Positions 15,401 to 27,320 of a stretch of 64,000 nucleotides of DNA are shown piece after piece (position 1 is the stretch's first letter; each line of letters opens with the position of its first letter). The DNA comes from Vanilla planifolia (lineage: Eukaryota > Streptophyta > Magnoliopsida > Asparagales > Orchidaceae): NCBI GenBank assembly GCA_023846275.1, contig CM043869.1, positions 41,132,737-41,196,736 on the forward strand, written 5' to 3'. The position numbers were made by a program, and so were the translations under genes. The notes beneath the pieces are model-generated. The model was not told the origin of the DNA. It saw nothing but the letters and a program-made list of their open reading frames with translations, and ran no database searches.

Positions 15401-18344
15401 CATCAAATATGACTTTGAAAAGGTTGACCACTCACAAAACATTAGGTCTAATAATAAATTCAGGACAGCGTATTTCGAAGACTATTGTGTGAAAGGGTGA
15501 GAACAACATATTTTGAAGCAAGGAAATGGCAAGCTAATAAGGGCTTGTGCAATACCCTAAGAGAGGTGCTGTGCAAGACATGGAGAGAAAGAGAGAGAGA
15601 TACAAGGAGAGCTAGCCAATGTTAAGGCAACATGTGAGATGATAGATGGTGAGATGATTATGATGATGGGGGTGATAATTGTGGGTGAATATTAAGAAGA
15701 GAAATTATAAAGGTGGAGAGAGAGAGAGAGAGAAGATGTATTGTTGTTAAGAGAAGTTGACAAGAGAGCCAAGAGAAGAAAGGAGGAGATAATACCAATC
15801 AAAAGTGGGCCAAACGATGATGACATCAGCTTTGCTAAAAGAAAAATATAAAATAGGAGAATCTAGTGGAAAAGGTTAGAGAGATAGGAAGGTCATAAAG
15901 AGAATATGAAAGGAGAGGTTAGAAGAGATGACGGATCGACATGAGCATAGTTCATGTGAGACATTAGAAAAGAATTGGTGAAGAGAAGAGAGAAAATAAA
16001 CATTTCATATCAACAATTTTTTATTGTCCTATTTTCAATACTACTTTTTTTCAAAGTCAAACAAAAACAAACTACAAAAGCTAAACAAAGTGTATAAAAG
16101 TTTAACCTATCAAAAACAAATAGAACAAATATTGAAAACAAACCATAAAAGTGTTACGCCTAGTTTGAGTTGACCACCACTCGTGCCTCTACCATCTCCA
16201 CATAACATAGAATTGTTATGTCTCCTTGATCACCGCATCTTATCACTCGAGCGATCGTATACAATAATAACCAATTGTATTCCTTCATCACATGAACATT
16301 CCTCACCAAGGGATTACACTTTGTCAAGCCCTCTCTTTCATGTCTAAACCAAACGATTACCCAAGGACATCGACATTGTCCTAGTTTCTCTATAAAACCC
16401 ATTCATCAAGTCTTCTACTTTTCAGTGTCTCCCTTGTTAGTCACCTAACATAGTTTATATTCCAATTAGTCAAAAAAATCCCCAAAATGATGGAACGATA
16501 CTTAGACCCATTGAAAAGGGTAAAATACCCTGCAATATCAAAACTTCTTGATAAAGGGAAGATACATCACCAAATCAAGAAGGAACCAACCACCTATTGC
16601 TAAGCAATAACCATAAGAAGTGTTCTGCCCACAGCTTGTAGTAGAAGAAAAAAGAAAAATTCAAATAAGGGAAGCTAACCCCAGTCTCTTTCCTAGTTCA
16701 TCAGAGATGTGATATCCTACCTCACGCTCCCATCATGCAACTTCTTTAAACCATATTTCAACAAGTCCAATGCCCCGAGCTCTTCACCTCTCGATGTCAC
16801 CAACTTGATCATGTCCAAGGTAACATCCAATGAAAGCACAACCATAGATTCCACACCCAATCATCGATTCATCATTCACCTCCTACTCTCATGTCAAAAC
16901 CTCTAAAAAAAGATGAAAATATCATTACTATAAAGGCAATATTAGTCTAAATATCCACCACCATCACCTTCTCTATCACTAGGTCCTTACTCCATTGAAG
17001 ACATGCTAATCCCCACTTTAATAACCATGTGATTAAATAACTTTCTAAGCTAGATAAAACCCATTAGAGAGAGATAAAAGACAAAGAACAAAGCTTGATA
17101 AAAAATTTAGAACCAAATGCAAAAAATTTTCACAATGATCAACTTTTAAAGAAGAGAGGCACTAAATCAATCTCATTGAATCAAGTAGGAAAGACCTTCT
17201 AACAAGAAGATCAGACCATCTTTACCAGGTCATCCATATCAAAAGACCAATTGACATCAGGGTAGTAATGCAAGAAAGGCCCGTAGCCAAAAGGAACATA
17301 GTTCATCAACATCATCTAGAACGTAAGGCCTAAACCTAGCTATTAAACCCCAAATTAGATCTCAAAATTCCTATGATATGGCATTTATTGTTATGGATAT
17401 TCCAATGACAACAATGCATCCTCAAACTAGCCAACCAAAGCAAATCTCGATATATGTTTGCAATCATGAAGATTGAGGATGCCCATTGATCAAAACCTAT
17501 GAAAGCACCTTAGCAGTACCATGAAACCAATTATGACATATAGAATTACTGACTATCAACAACATACAAAAACTTATAATCCATTTTAGGCCTCTAACTG
17601 TCTCATCATTTTTCTTCAAAGTTCATGAACTTTGAATTATGGACCCTTAGCCAAATCTCAAATGTTCTCCTTATGAGTAGGAGAGGTCTTCCTTCATGAC
17701 CAAAAAAAAAACTAGTCAGATTCTTTAACTGCTATACAGGCCATGCTTTTACCCACTGAAGGTCTTTTTCATATGAACACAATGTGCTTTATCTTTATCT
17801 CCCTCCCCCTTTCTTGATCTCCAATGCCCACGCTACCCCGTCCCGATTCCTAGACGACTCATGTGCACATCCGTGGAACTAGCTCTTGCACAGTATCCAG
17901 GGCCACATTCCGGCATCCACAATAATAAAAGGCGTACAGACTAAGAGAAAAGGCGAATACTTTAGTAATCTTGACCTCCAACAGAACCTCATCAAACCAA
18001 AGAGTGAACAACACGAGGACAAAGGAACGAACTCCAACAGAACTTCATCTAACCACAGACCGAATGACACAACGAGAAAGGAATAATGTTTCTTGACATA
18101 AGCAGGTAATAACAAAAGATAAAGGAATGCAAAACCGAACCAAGTTTATCAATACCAACCGCAACAGAAGCATACCAATGAGAAGCATAGGAAAAGCGTA
18201 GACAGCACTCACCAAAAAATTCTGGACCGGTGTGGCTGGCTCCTCGTTAAGAATCTTATAGAAACTCTCGAGGCTGATCGATAGGTTATCTGGGTAATCC
18301 CCCTCCATGGGCATCCCATCGAAGCCTTCGTCCAAATTCTCCAT
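479..18344 (-). CDS. CHR28: SNF2-family helicase-like transcription factor with RING finger (CHR27/CHR28 type), 3' end outside window
   Basis: Exons read 5' to 3' on the minus strand: 18344-18213, 13750-13675, 13550-13026, 12916-12006, 10427-10356, 10278-10201, 10092-9195, 6851-6721, 6483-6262, 1372-785, 688-479. They give 1281 codons in one frame. The last exon (family ending near YLFMV) is not in the window. Residues about 1-548 are a Ser/Asn-rich N-terminal region. The SNF2 ATPase follows: ADDQGLGKT (Walker A, about 595-603), [17 protein letters not shown] (Ia), [12 protein letters not shown] (II, about 805), [10 protein letters not shown] (III). A C3HC4 RING (about 1009-1050, ICALCN...CGHVFCNQC...CPSAKC) sits between the helicase halves, as in Rad16/HLTF proteins. 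Helicase C has [14 protein letters not shown] and [15 protein letters not shown]. Family knowledge: nuclear DNA-dependent ATPase; the Arabidopsis relatives CHR27/CHR28 (FRG1/FRG2) act in RNA-directed DNA methylation. The ATG at 18344 is chosen because upstream in-frame sequence has no ATG and looks like leader. Confidence 0.93.
1373..6261 (-). other. 4.9-kb intron of the CHR28-like gene, splitting the RING finger
   Basis: This intron separates ...ICALCN from [16 protein letters not shown], so the first two zinc ligands of the RING are encoded far from the rest. The donor is GTGAGT at 6261 and the acceptor TTGCAG at 1373. It is AT-rich and holds the repeated palindrome cluster at 2835-3479. 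No open frame in it (for example the 76-codon one at 1641-1871) looks like a known protein. Its length compared with neighbouring introns suggests inserted mobile DNA, but I could not name an element. Confidence 0.6.
2835..3479. repeat. Cluster of three 16-bp palindromes ATCATACTTGTATGAT
   Basis: ATCATACTTGTATGAT occurs at 2835-2850 and 3464-3479, and with one change (ATCGTACTTGTATGAT) at 2961-2976. Each full copy has 7-base arms around TT. Half-copies lie near 3051 (TGTATGAT) and 3069 (TACAAGTATGA). The cluster is inside a long intron of the helicase gene. Repeated short palindromes of this sort can occur in non-coding parts of plant LTR elements, but no element boundaries were seen here. 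Confidence 0.6.
6852..9194 (-). other. 2.3-kb intron of the CHR28-like gene without recognisable content
   Basis: This lies between the exon ending RRTK and the exon beginning [16 protein letters not shown]. It is AT-rich. The 84-codon open frame at 8091-8345 on the plus strand has no recognisable domain and I regard it as chance. A T-rich tract lies near 8649-8660. Confidence 0.6.
11111..11480. repeat. Local direct duplication of about 175 bp in a CHR28-like intron
   Basis: Unit A (11111-11286) and unit B (11312-11480) start with GCTACCTCTCAAA and end near CCTATAATTTTCTAAA. They share blocks such as CTCTCTTTTC, GTTATA, GTACCATCT and CTCCACATC/TTCCACATC throughout. The offset is about 201 bases. 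Differences and small indels are numerous, so the duplication is not recent. It lies in the intron between 10428 and 12005. Confidence 0.75.
13751..18212 (-). other. 4.5-kb first intron of the CHR28-like gene, probable old insertion
   Basis: The intron lies between the exon ending TPVQNFL and the exon beginning [14 protein letters not shown]. It includes purine-rich tracts (GA repeats around 15590-15600 and 15717-15733), an (AT)n tract at 14084-14104, and a block at about 16150-17750 with somewhat higher GC. That block could be a remnant of a mobile element. Open frames in it (for example 80 codons at 16160-16402, minus) show no domain I recognise. Confidence 0.5.
14084..14104. repeat. (AT)n microsatellite
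   Basis: Uninterrupted AT dinucleotides, about ten units, in the first intron of the CHR28-like gene. Confidence 0.9.
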
Positions 18345-18616
18345 CACGTCCTCTCCTCCCGCATGGAAATATGCTAAAGGAACCAATAGACGGCACAAAA
18401 ACCCTAGGCTTTATCCTTCTTCACGCCACGATCTGCAGGCCGCTGAATCCCAATCCTTCGCCAAATAAAAACCGAAAAGCACCGATTCTTTCGGTCAAAC
18501 AATTAGAAATAATAGAACGACAAAGGTGAAAAAGTAGTATCTCTTCGATTCGATGTTCTCTTGTAAACCGAAAGATCAACGCGCCCTAATCTCCAATCTT
18601 CTAATTGCTAATGCGC

Positions 18617-18624
18617 TATAAATA
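18617..18624 (-). promoter_or_regulatory. Candidate TATA element of the CHR28-like gene
   Basis: TATTTATA on the minus strand, about 270 bases upstream of the ATG, inside a GC-richer stretch (about 18300-18760) that contrasts with the AT-rich DNA to its right. The motif is nearly symmetric (TATAAATA on the plus strand), so direction is not fixed by the motif. The call rests on position only. Confidence 0.3.
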
Positions 18625-21399
18625 TTCTTCCCCTACGATTTTCTTTTCATTATTTACTTTTTCTGCTTTGACAAATAAGTCGATTCCTTTCCGAGGATAA
18701 TCACAGGTCAGATTTGAGGGGCTTGTTTGCTTCGGGCGGCGCGAAGACGCTGGTTGCATATTATAGTATTATACAAATAAAGATTATTATTTCTTTTTTT
18801 ATTATTTTATAATAATGATTATTAAGATTTTAGATTATATATTATCATACGTATAACCCTTAAATAACTTTCAATAATAACTTTTTAAATACATTTGAAA
18901 ATGTTATATTGACTATATTTGTTTGGATCAAAACTATAGTTATAATTTACTTCATTATTATGAATAGTATAGAAATACTAATCATAGTTTAAATCATAGC
19001 TATTATTAACTTGAAAGTATTGAGTGCGACTTAAAATGTATTAAAGCTTTAGAAAAACTTTTATTTCTCTTTAAACATGACTATAGATGTATCAAAATCA
19101 AGATAGTTAGTATGATATTTATTGATGATGATGATGATATGTATATATATATAATTTAAAAATTAAATTGAAAGGATATCAATCATATTATAATGATTTT
19201 GTGATTATAATATGAATTTTTTTTATTACAATTTAAATCATAACTAAAGTTCTTTTTGTTGGAATAAAAAATCTTTTTATATAATATAAAAATATTTGAT
19301 ACAATTAAAATATTATATAATACTAAAATTATTTATATGACATAAAATTATTAAAAATATCTCAAATTTTTGAATTAATCAAAAATATTTTAAACCATTA
19401 AATATTTTTAAAATAAAATTCCTATGTTATTTTTTTCCTCTTCTCTTACAAATCCTTTACATTATTAGAAAAAATAACTTATGATATCAATTTTAGTGAT
19501 TTATGTAAATTTTTCCTGTTCATATGTATTCTATGTTTTAAAAATGATGATTAGAACGATAAACTAATAAAATCCAAAGATAACAAAAAAATTTGGTCAC
19601 GATCAACTATCTTAAAAGAATTTTCAGTAAAATAAAATCGATGGTTTCAGATTTCTTTAGGAATTTTTCATAATTTGCATTTCAAATTAATTTTTTATTT
19701 TTTGCAAAAATTCTTAAAACTAATATAGTTCCTAATTATTAATCTAATGATCACCTCCCTTATGCTAACACTTCAGCTCCATAACAGTAATTCCAAGTCT
19801 TACGGAGGCACGTGTGAATGTAGATTTCCAGTACAAACCTTTTCAAGTAATAATTATTTATTTAGTCGCGTATATCAATTTCCACTCCCTTTATAATTAC
19901 TTTTTGCTAAATTATGTGCCTTTTTTTTTTGCGTAATAGAATCAAATTTCATTAAAAATTAATTAATTAATTGTCTAATGTCAATAATAAATGATGATAA
20001 AGAGTGGTTGAAGTGGCTGATTGCTATAGTTAAAACATTTGAGTTCTTTTTTATAAAAAAATAATATTTTGGATATTTGTCAGTCACGCCACAAAGTATG
20101 CCAAATTTGGCAGTGCTTTATTTATTTATTTATTTTTCCTTGGATAAAATATATTTTAAAAATATTAATTTCAAAATATCTATTTAAATGTTTCTTTTTA
20201 CGGATAGCTTTAACGATAGCGCTTTAGCGTGGTACATTGTTCACTAACCTTTGAGGTGCGGCCTTTTTTGTGCTTAAGATCATAGAGTAGTTGGTATACA
20301 AAAGCGTGCTTGAGACAAATTAACATTTTTTCAAATTTTAAGCAATAATAATCTATAAAAAAAAAACTCTATTATTATTAAAAATATTATTTTATATCAA
20401 TGATGAGTTTAAATTGGGCTCAACAATATTAACTTACAATACAAAACAACATATTGTAAAGTTATTAATTAGATTTAATCTTAATACAGATAAAAAAAAT
20501 TAGATAAAATTAGTTAAAAAAATAAGATGTATAATTTTTATTTTTATTTCATTAACTTTTTATCTCATACTTGATCATATGTTTTTCTTTGAAAATGACT
20601 TTCATGGTTATAAAGACTAGAGAAGTTTTTAGATCATTGTTTTAACAAATATAATTAAATATTCATTAATGGTTGTGAGTTATGTGTTGAAAATATGTAT
20701 TTTTTGAATGAATTAATCTTATGTGATGTATAGTTTTTATGAAATTGGAATATATATGTATCATTGGTTTATTGAATCAACCAAAACATTAGGTTTTGAT
20801 CTAATTAATATTAATTTTAACAAAAACATGAGAACTTTAAATTAGGCTTTTTTACAATGATTCAATTAATCCTATGTATAAAGCTTGGCTTTATATCAAA
20901 GTTCTTAAGTATATGGTTGTAAAAAACAGATTTTTATAATGCAATTTACTATTAAATTGCTATATAAGATATTTTGAAGAATTATATTTACATCCTTCTA
21001 TTTTAAAAAAAAATTAATAACTAATTTTTTAGATTTTCAAAAATTATAAACTTAATATCATTTGATTCTTCTTTAAAAACCCTTTTCAATGATATACTCA
21101 TATAAACGTTTTAATTTCATTTGAACCATCAACATGCTTCTCAAGATAATCTAATTAATTTAATATTTCAATCGATATATATCATATATCTTAAAAAATA
21201 ATATGACTATATTAAAGTATATATAATTATAATTCTAATAGCTTAATATCCTAATTTACAATATAATATACATATCAAAATTTTGCGTCATTATAATGAT
21301 TTAGATGGGACAGGAGACCATTGACTACCAACTCTGTTATCACCAACCAAAATTTTTTAGCTCAATTGATCGTTATATCCATTAATTTTGTTTTTGCAA

Positions 21400-21910
21400 C
21401 CTATTATCTTTGATGAACAATACATCTGATAGTTGCGATTACTTACTAGCACTTCTAACCATCGTTGCAAAGCATTATCAAGTCCACCAACTTTAATCAT
21501 CATTGCTAAAGACTAGTAACTATCATTATTTTAGATCACCCATGTCACCACTTGCCATCAAATTTTGCCATCCATCACTGTTACTCACCAAACCCATTAT
21601 TAACCATCATTAAACACTATAGGAAACCATTGTTGTTGTCTTTAACCAATACTAGCTACAATTGTCATCAATCTCAACGCCCATTATTAATGTCAACCTT
21701 CATTATAATGAACCATCATCGTCAACCACTATTAACTGTCAACCTGGTTTATCATTGTCATTAAACATTACTAATATATACTATTGCCAATCACAGGATC
21801 AACTAATACTGTATATCATTAACAATTGCCAAATATTAGCGTCATTGGTCTCCATTGTCCACCATTTCGACCATTGTTGTTCGGTTATCTTTTCAATAAA
21901 CTATCGTGCC
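21400..21910 (+). repeat. Degenerate CCATCATT-rich low-complexity stretch
   Basis: The plus strand is built from variants of CCATCATT, CATTGTC and ACCATTA and contains very little G. Two overlapping open frames (70 and 98 codons) arise from this bias. It resembles a decayed simple-sequence array. No fixed period was seen. Confidence 0.45.
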
Positions 21911-22206
21911 CATAATCACACCAAGAGTATAAATAAATATGATTTCAAAGAATATTAAAAATTCAAATAGATAACATTATCGATAAATCATTTAAAATTT
22001 ATAGTATGAAATAGCTAAAAAACATTATTCAACTATGTAAATTTACCGACTTTTGAAAACCAAATGTCTGATTTTATTAATTTTACTGGTAAAGTTTATG
22101 TTGTCTAGAATTGAATATTTCATTAATTAAAAAAAAGTCTATGAGATTAATTTTGGGAATAGACAAGAGATTAATTATTTTTATAAATAAAAAAGTGTTT
22201 TGTTAT

Positions 22207-22251
22207 TAGTCGTACTAAACGTCACAGAGATCTCTATGACGTTAACGACTA
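22207..22251. repeat. 45-bp near-perfect inverted repeat
   Basis: The left arm ends ACGTCACAGAGA and the right arm begins TCTCTATGACGT, joined without a loop at 22230/22231. The outer parts TAGTCGT and ACGACTA also pair, with a small bulge. It could be the fused ends of a small inverted-repeat transposon or simply a hairpin. No flanking target duplication was recognised. Confidence 0.6.
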
Positions 22252-23986
22252 TTTTTGGTTTTGTTTAAGAAAAGACGAAGGAAGAGTCGTAGATGACTTT
22301 ATAAAACCAATAATCATAATTATATTGCAAATCAATTCCAATTATTTCTCATTTTTTATATAATAAATACGGAATACTTGTTATTAAATAAATAATAATG
22401 AATTTTCAGAATAAATATGCCTATTTTAATTCTTTCTCTCTCTTCGACAATATGACAAAAATTTTGTGAATAATTAATTATGCATAAAACAATATTCTTG
22501 GAATCTAAGAATATGTTTCGCCGTAGCTTCACGGAGTTCTTTAAAAAAAAATAAAAGTGCTTTCTTAAAATAAAAAATAAAAATCGAAATGTTTATATAC
22601 TTAAACTTTCATTCTAATATTTGGAATTTATTAAATAACATTTTATCAAATTTTCTTAATAAAATTATATTTTCGTCACAAGTGATATATCTTGTTGTGC
22701 ATTTGGTAGTTGTTTCATTGGTTTCATAACTATAAAAAATATTATTAATATTTTTCCTAAGTATTGGAAAAGTGTAGAGCAAGTTTTTTAGTTTGAATTA
22801 ATTATCTTAGTCTTTATTTTAATTTGAACTGAATTGTATATTATGATGTCAAAGTTATTTCTATACTATTTTTTCTTGTAAGAATATCAAACTTTTATAG
22901 TAGTATATCTTTTATTTAAATTGTTCTTGAGTTATTATATTCAATTTAAAGTTTTGATTTCTTTTTTCATTGTTGAGATTTTATAACTGTTCTTTTGTGT
23001 CAATCTTCTCATTGTATTGTAAGTTTTTTATTAAGTCAGTGATTATAAAGAATTTTGGCTTAAATTTTAGTAAATTTTTAATTTTTTGGAGAAGACTAGA
23101 TATAAACATAGGTTTGAATTTAACCCCTTAAAATTATTATCTTTTTATCACATTTGTACTTTACATAATATTTTCAAAACTTATTAACGTTTTTCTAAAA
23201 TAAAATGTTAGAAGAGTCAATAATACTAAGAATAAATTTTTTTTTTTACTATTTAATACTTGAATCTAAGTTGACTTGAGATTATAATTTGCATAATTTA
23301 TCTTCCTATTGTAAACATCATACTATTATATTTCAAATAAATCTTACACAAGTTTGAAGGCTAAATTAAAAAAAGAAGATAGAAATCATAAGCTATTAAT
23401 ATTATCGTACTTAAATTTTATCATATTTTTGTTAGTTAAAAAAATAATTTATGGATACTATCTATTTTATTTTAAGAATCACTTATTAAATTTTGTTTTC
23501 AAATATAATAATTAACTAATATTTAATTTTCAAACTATATATCTTTTTAAGTGTTAAATTCTATACAACTAGCATTGAGTGCATTTCCTTGTGTAAAATG
23601 ATTCATTTATTATAGAAGCTAGTTGATTCAATTATTACTTTCAATATATACACCTCTCTTTATTGTAGGCAATTATCTTTAAGTGAAAGAGAGAAAACAT
23701 AATGAATGATTTTAGTCAACATCAAAAGAAAAAAAAAACAATTTATAAATTATAGTCGATCTATAAGATTGAGAATTATGATAAATCTTTTGTTTTAGAA
23801 TAATTAATAATTATAATTATTGATTCCCAAGCATTGATATATTTCTTAAAATTGCATTTATTCAATAAGATGCTTACAATGCCTTTGAAAATCTTTCCCA
23901 TTAATGAGTGTTGTATTGGGCTACAATTCAAGCAATGCTATCTATGATTTTGGTTTCACCAATTGTCCTTTCTATTTATATTGCCC

Positions 23987-23991
<5 letters not shown>

Positions 23992-24024
<33 letters not shown>
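23992..24024. repeat. (TA)n microsatellite
   Basis: About sixteen uninterrupted TA units in intergenic DNA, followed by GACGTG. Confidence 0.92.
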
Positions 24025-24026
<2 letters not shown>

Positions 24027-26170
24027 CGTGTCTGTATAAATAATATAAACAACAACGTGAATGAAAGAATTGATAAACGTTACGGCAAGAAGCGACAAAT
24101 AAGGCACGTGAGTGTCAGTCTTTCCTTTTGGCTACTAGGGGCTTCACCATGTTACAGCGTGACCCTAGTCTATATTTTATAATTAAATATCAATTTAATA
24201 ATTGGGAATTATCTTTTCAACGTTTTCAAAAGAGCAAAAAAAAACACCGTTAAGATTCTTTTGATGATATTATTGTAGCTCGAAAAAAAGCTTTTATAAA
24301 ATAAAAAAATGAAAATATTTTATATAAATAAAATAAAATAGCTCTGTTTATTCTAATTTATTAAAGTTTTTTAAGCCGTGTATCAAACCTGTCCGATATT
24401 TAGTCTACATACTAAACAATACTTTATTCAGCATAAACTTATTTAAATATTATTATATCATACTATCATTATATGATAATAGATGAGTGTGCATAGTTGC
24501 AAAGTTTCAGATTTAAATTTTTAATTAAATATTTGGATGTCAAGATAATTTAACTACAATCATACAGATAACTCACATTTGAATGTAAAACAATTCTATT
24601 TTTTTTTTCATAAAAATTATTTTATAAAAACTTTTATATGTCAAAAATTTTTATTTATCAATCCAACATATTTAACCCTATCATAGAATTAATCAATTAT
24701 ATCTCTCATATCCCTTTCAAAAACTACCAACTTAACCTTATTATTGGTCATCGACTAGCTCCTGAACCTCTTAGATAGACCCTCAAACTAATCTCACCAT
24801 ATTCTCTAATTTATAACAATACAATCAAATCCATATATTATCAAAATAAAATTAACTATTATAACATTTTTTATAATAAACATATTCTTAATATATTTTC
24901 ATTTAAATAAATGTAAATCTTATAGTAAATATATATTAATAATTTGATATTATTGTTATAGTTTATAATATGAGATTAAATTAAGTTTTCTCTTTAAGTT
25001 AATTATTTTACATTTAAGCTCTATGATAGTTATTGCTTTGCTCATGTTGATTTTGTCACCCATATGAAACCTTATACTTGTTTCTCAGTAATATCAAAAA
25101 AAATATTAAATATACATAATTGTTATAATTGTGTTATATATATAAAACTATAAAGTTTTTATTTTAAAATATTTTTTATTTCAAATTATATTATTAAAAT
25201 AATTTAATTCGTTTTATAAAATTTAATTATACATTTTGATGTTATCCAATTTTATCATATCTCATTACAAATATCAAAAACAAATTGATCCAAATAGTTT
25301 GAAGAATGAAATATTTTTGATAATAAAATTTATTAAGATGATTATATATGATAAGAAAAATATAATATGTATATGTATATATGCATACATATTTATTTTA
25401 TTTTTTAATTCAATTTTTCAATAAATGATATTAATTTTTTAGATTTATTAATAAATTTTATAATATTTTTAATTATATATTATAATATTATCTAGTTTTA
25501 TTATATCTCATCACAAAAAGCAAACCAAACAAATCCAAATAATTTGAAGAGTAAACTGTTTTCTATATGAAATTTGTTATGATTAATATATATGAAAATT
25601 AAATTCAAAAGTAAATCAATATATATATTAATGCTCTGGCCCTCCTCGGTCAAGAAAATGAAAGTTGTATACTAACTAACGAATGCTGCGGCGCCTATTT
25701 TAGCTTCGATGCATAATTTTTCAATGAACTCTTGAAGTTGTGATGTGATGCCGAGCTTAAAAATAAAATTTTAATAAAATTAAGTAAATTTTAAAAAATT
25801 ATTTTAATATTTTTTAATCTAAAAAATCCTAAAATGTTGATATTTAATCTATTTTTTCTTGGATTGTTAAGGTGGGAAGATAGAAATGTAGGAATAAGAT
25901 AGGAGTGAGATGGAATACAATTTAGTCTAATAAATTATTATTAAAATAATGGTATTTGGAATAAAGTTGATTTATTATGCTTAAATTTAATAAGTTTTAT
26001 GCATAATGAAGGTAACTTTTAAATAAATAAATTATAAAAGTATGAAATATATAAAACAACAATTTGCTTGGAGCTCAGTGAAAGTTTGCTGTACTCTGGA
26101 CACCCACAAAGGAAAAGTTTCCGTTCACGGGACAGGAAATGGAAAAGGCCAGTGGAAGGGATTCATCAAC

Positions 26171-26177
26171 TATAAAG
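26171..26177 (+). promoter_or_regulatory. Candidate TATA box of the SRF gene
   Basis: TATAAAG precedes a leader that turns GC- and CT-richer (26280-26510), about 1.15 kb upstream of the ATG. A TACGTG element lies at about 26296. Position and composition are the only evidence. Confidence 0.4.
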
Positions 26178-26199
26178 CAAAGGGAGGCGGCTTTTGCAA

Positions 26200-27320
26200 T
26201 TAGAAAAGAGGTAAAAAAAGGGAATGCTTTGAGAGGAGAAGCGAGGAAAAAATAGTACGCATTAGAAGAATAGCCTTTTAATGGTTCACTTAATACGTGT
26301 ACAGCCCTCCGCTTTCAGGTCTGTACCGTCTGTAGGTTCGATGGAGTAAGGAGAAAACTGTCCATTTTACTGCACTTCGTTGGGAAGTCACCTACTTCGT
26401 CTTCTCTCTCTTTCTGTTCCTTTCCGCAATCGGACCCTTTAGCCTAAAAGGAGATCTAGAGGCCATCTGGAATCTTGGCAACGAAGTTAAGATTAATTCC
26501 TGTCTACTAGGTAAATCTTTTTCGGTGCATGGGCTTCAGGATTTGCGATGCGGTTTGGGTTTCTTTCGCTTTTTCAGTGGAAAATAGCAAATTAGTTGCA
26601 CTATTAGCGTGTTGCTGTTTCCGTTGGTACAGCAAAAGTTAGGGCTTTACGGCATTATATCTCGCCACGAATACTTGAGCTTGAATCCCGGAGCCTGTAA
26701 AATGAAACTGTTTGTGCGAAGCGAAGAGGATGGTTCTTAAATTTCCTGGTATTTCCTTCGTCTGAGTGGAAGCGGGTAAGTGCAGGAGTGCTTTATGCCT
26801 TTTAAGCTGAATAGGCCTGTTTTTCTTGGGCTATCGGTTGCTTGAAGTACTGTGTTATCGTGGCATGTTGAAGTCTTCGAAAAAGTTATGGGATGATGAA
26901 TTAGCTTTTAATTTGCGAGGCGTCTGACTTGGGAAGTGGGAATTTTTGCCTTGTTTACTGATGATAGGAAAAAATGTTTAACGAACTTCCTTGCTGTATT
27001 TATTTTCTTCTTAACGAGAATGGGTGAAAATTGACGTTTTTGTTGGATGCTGTGAGTCAGGGGATGGGGGCGAGGAAAGCGTACCAGGAGTTAATTTGCC
27101 GAAAGAAACAACATTTCTAGTGTTGAAGATTATTTTTGTTATCTTCAGGTCTTTCTCTCTTTCTAATTTCTTTATTTTCCTCGTTGCATTGATATATGGT
27201 TCATGGCATAAGCTTTTTTATTCTCAATCCATCTTTCTAGTTTCTTATATTCTTCAAATCATTGATATATGTTTGATTGTGTGTCAGAATAAAGTGCCTA
27301 GCCATCTACTTCTGATAACC
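26200..27320 (+). other. 5' leader region of the SRF gene with a probable leader intron
   Basis: The stretch from about 26280 to 26510 is GC-richer and ends CTACTAG before GTAAATC, a good donor at 26511. A plausible acceptor (TGTGTCAG) lies at about 27289, shortly before the ATG at 27321. This suggests a leader intron of about 0.8 kb. A two-codon upstream frame (ATG GAG TAA, 26341-26349) lies in the proposed leader. The 149-codon open frame starting at 27024 would have to read through this intron into the true first exon, so I do not accept its start. Confidence 0.45.

Larger units (their letters stand above)
18770..26165. other. AT-rich intergenic region, no supported gene
   Basis: This stretch lies between the divergent promoters of the CHR28-like and SRF genes. 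It is dominated by A/T runs, with stop codons in all frames. It contains a near-palindrome at 22207-22251, an (AT)n tract at 23992-24024, a (TTTA)n patch near 20119-20137, and a G-poor low-complexity stretch of CAT/ACC motifs at about 21400-21910. The stretch is long enough to give chance open frames at 21552-21958. No protein or RNA gene could be supported. Confidence 0.6.

Noticed and set aside
18345-18398. N-terminal extension of the helicase frame upstream of MENLDEG
   Set aside because: The frame stays open but starts at TTG, not ATG; the first in-frame ATG is at 18344.
21552-21958. Two overlapping open frames (70 and 98 codons), plus strand
   Set aside because: They come from the CCATCATT-rich low-complexity stretch; no domain, no splice context, no promoter.
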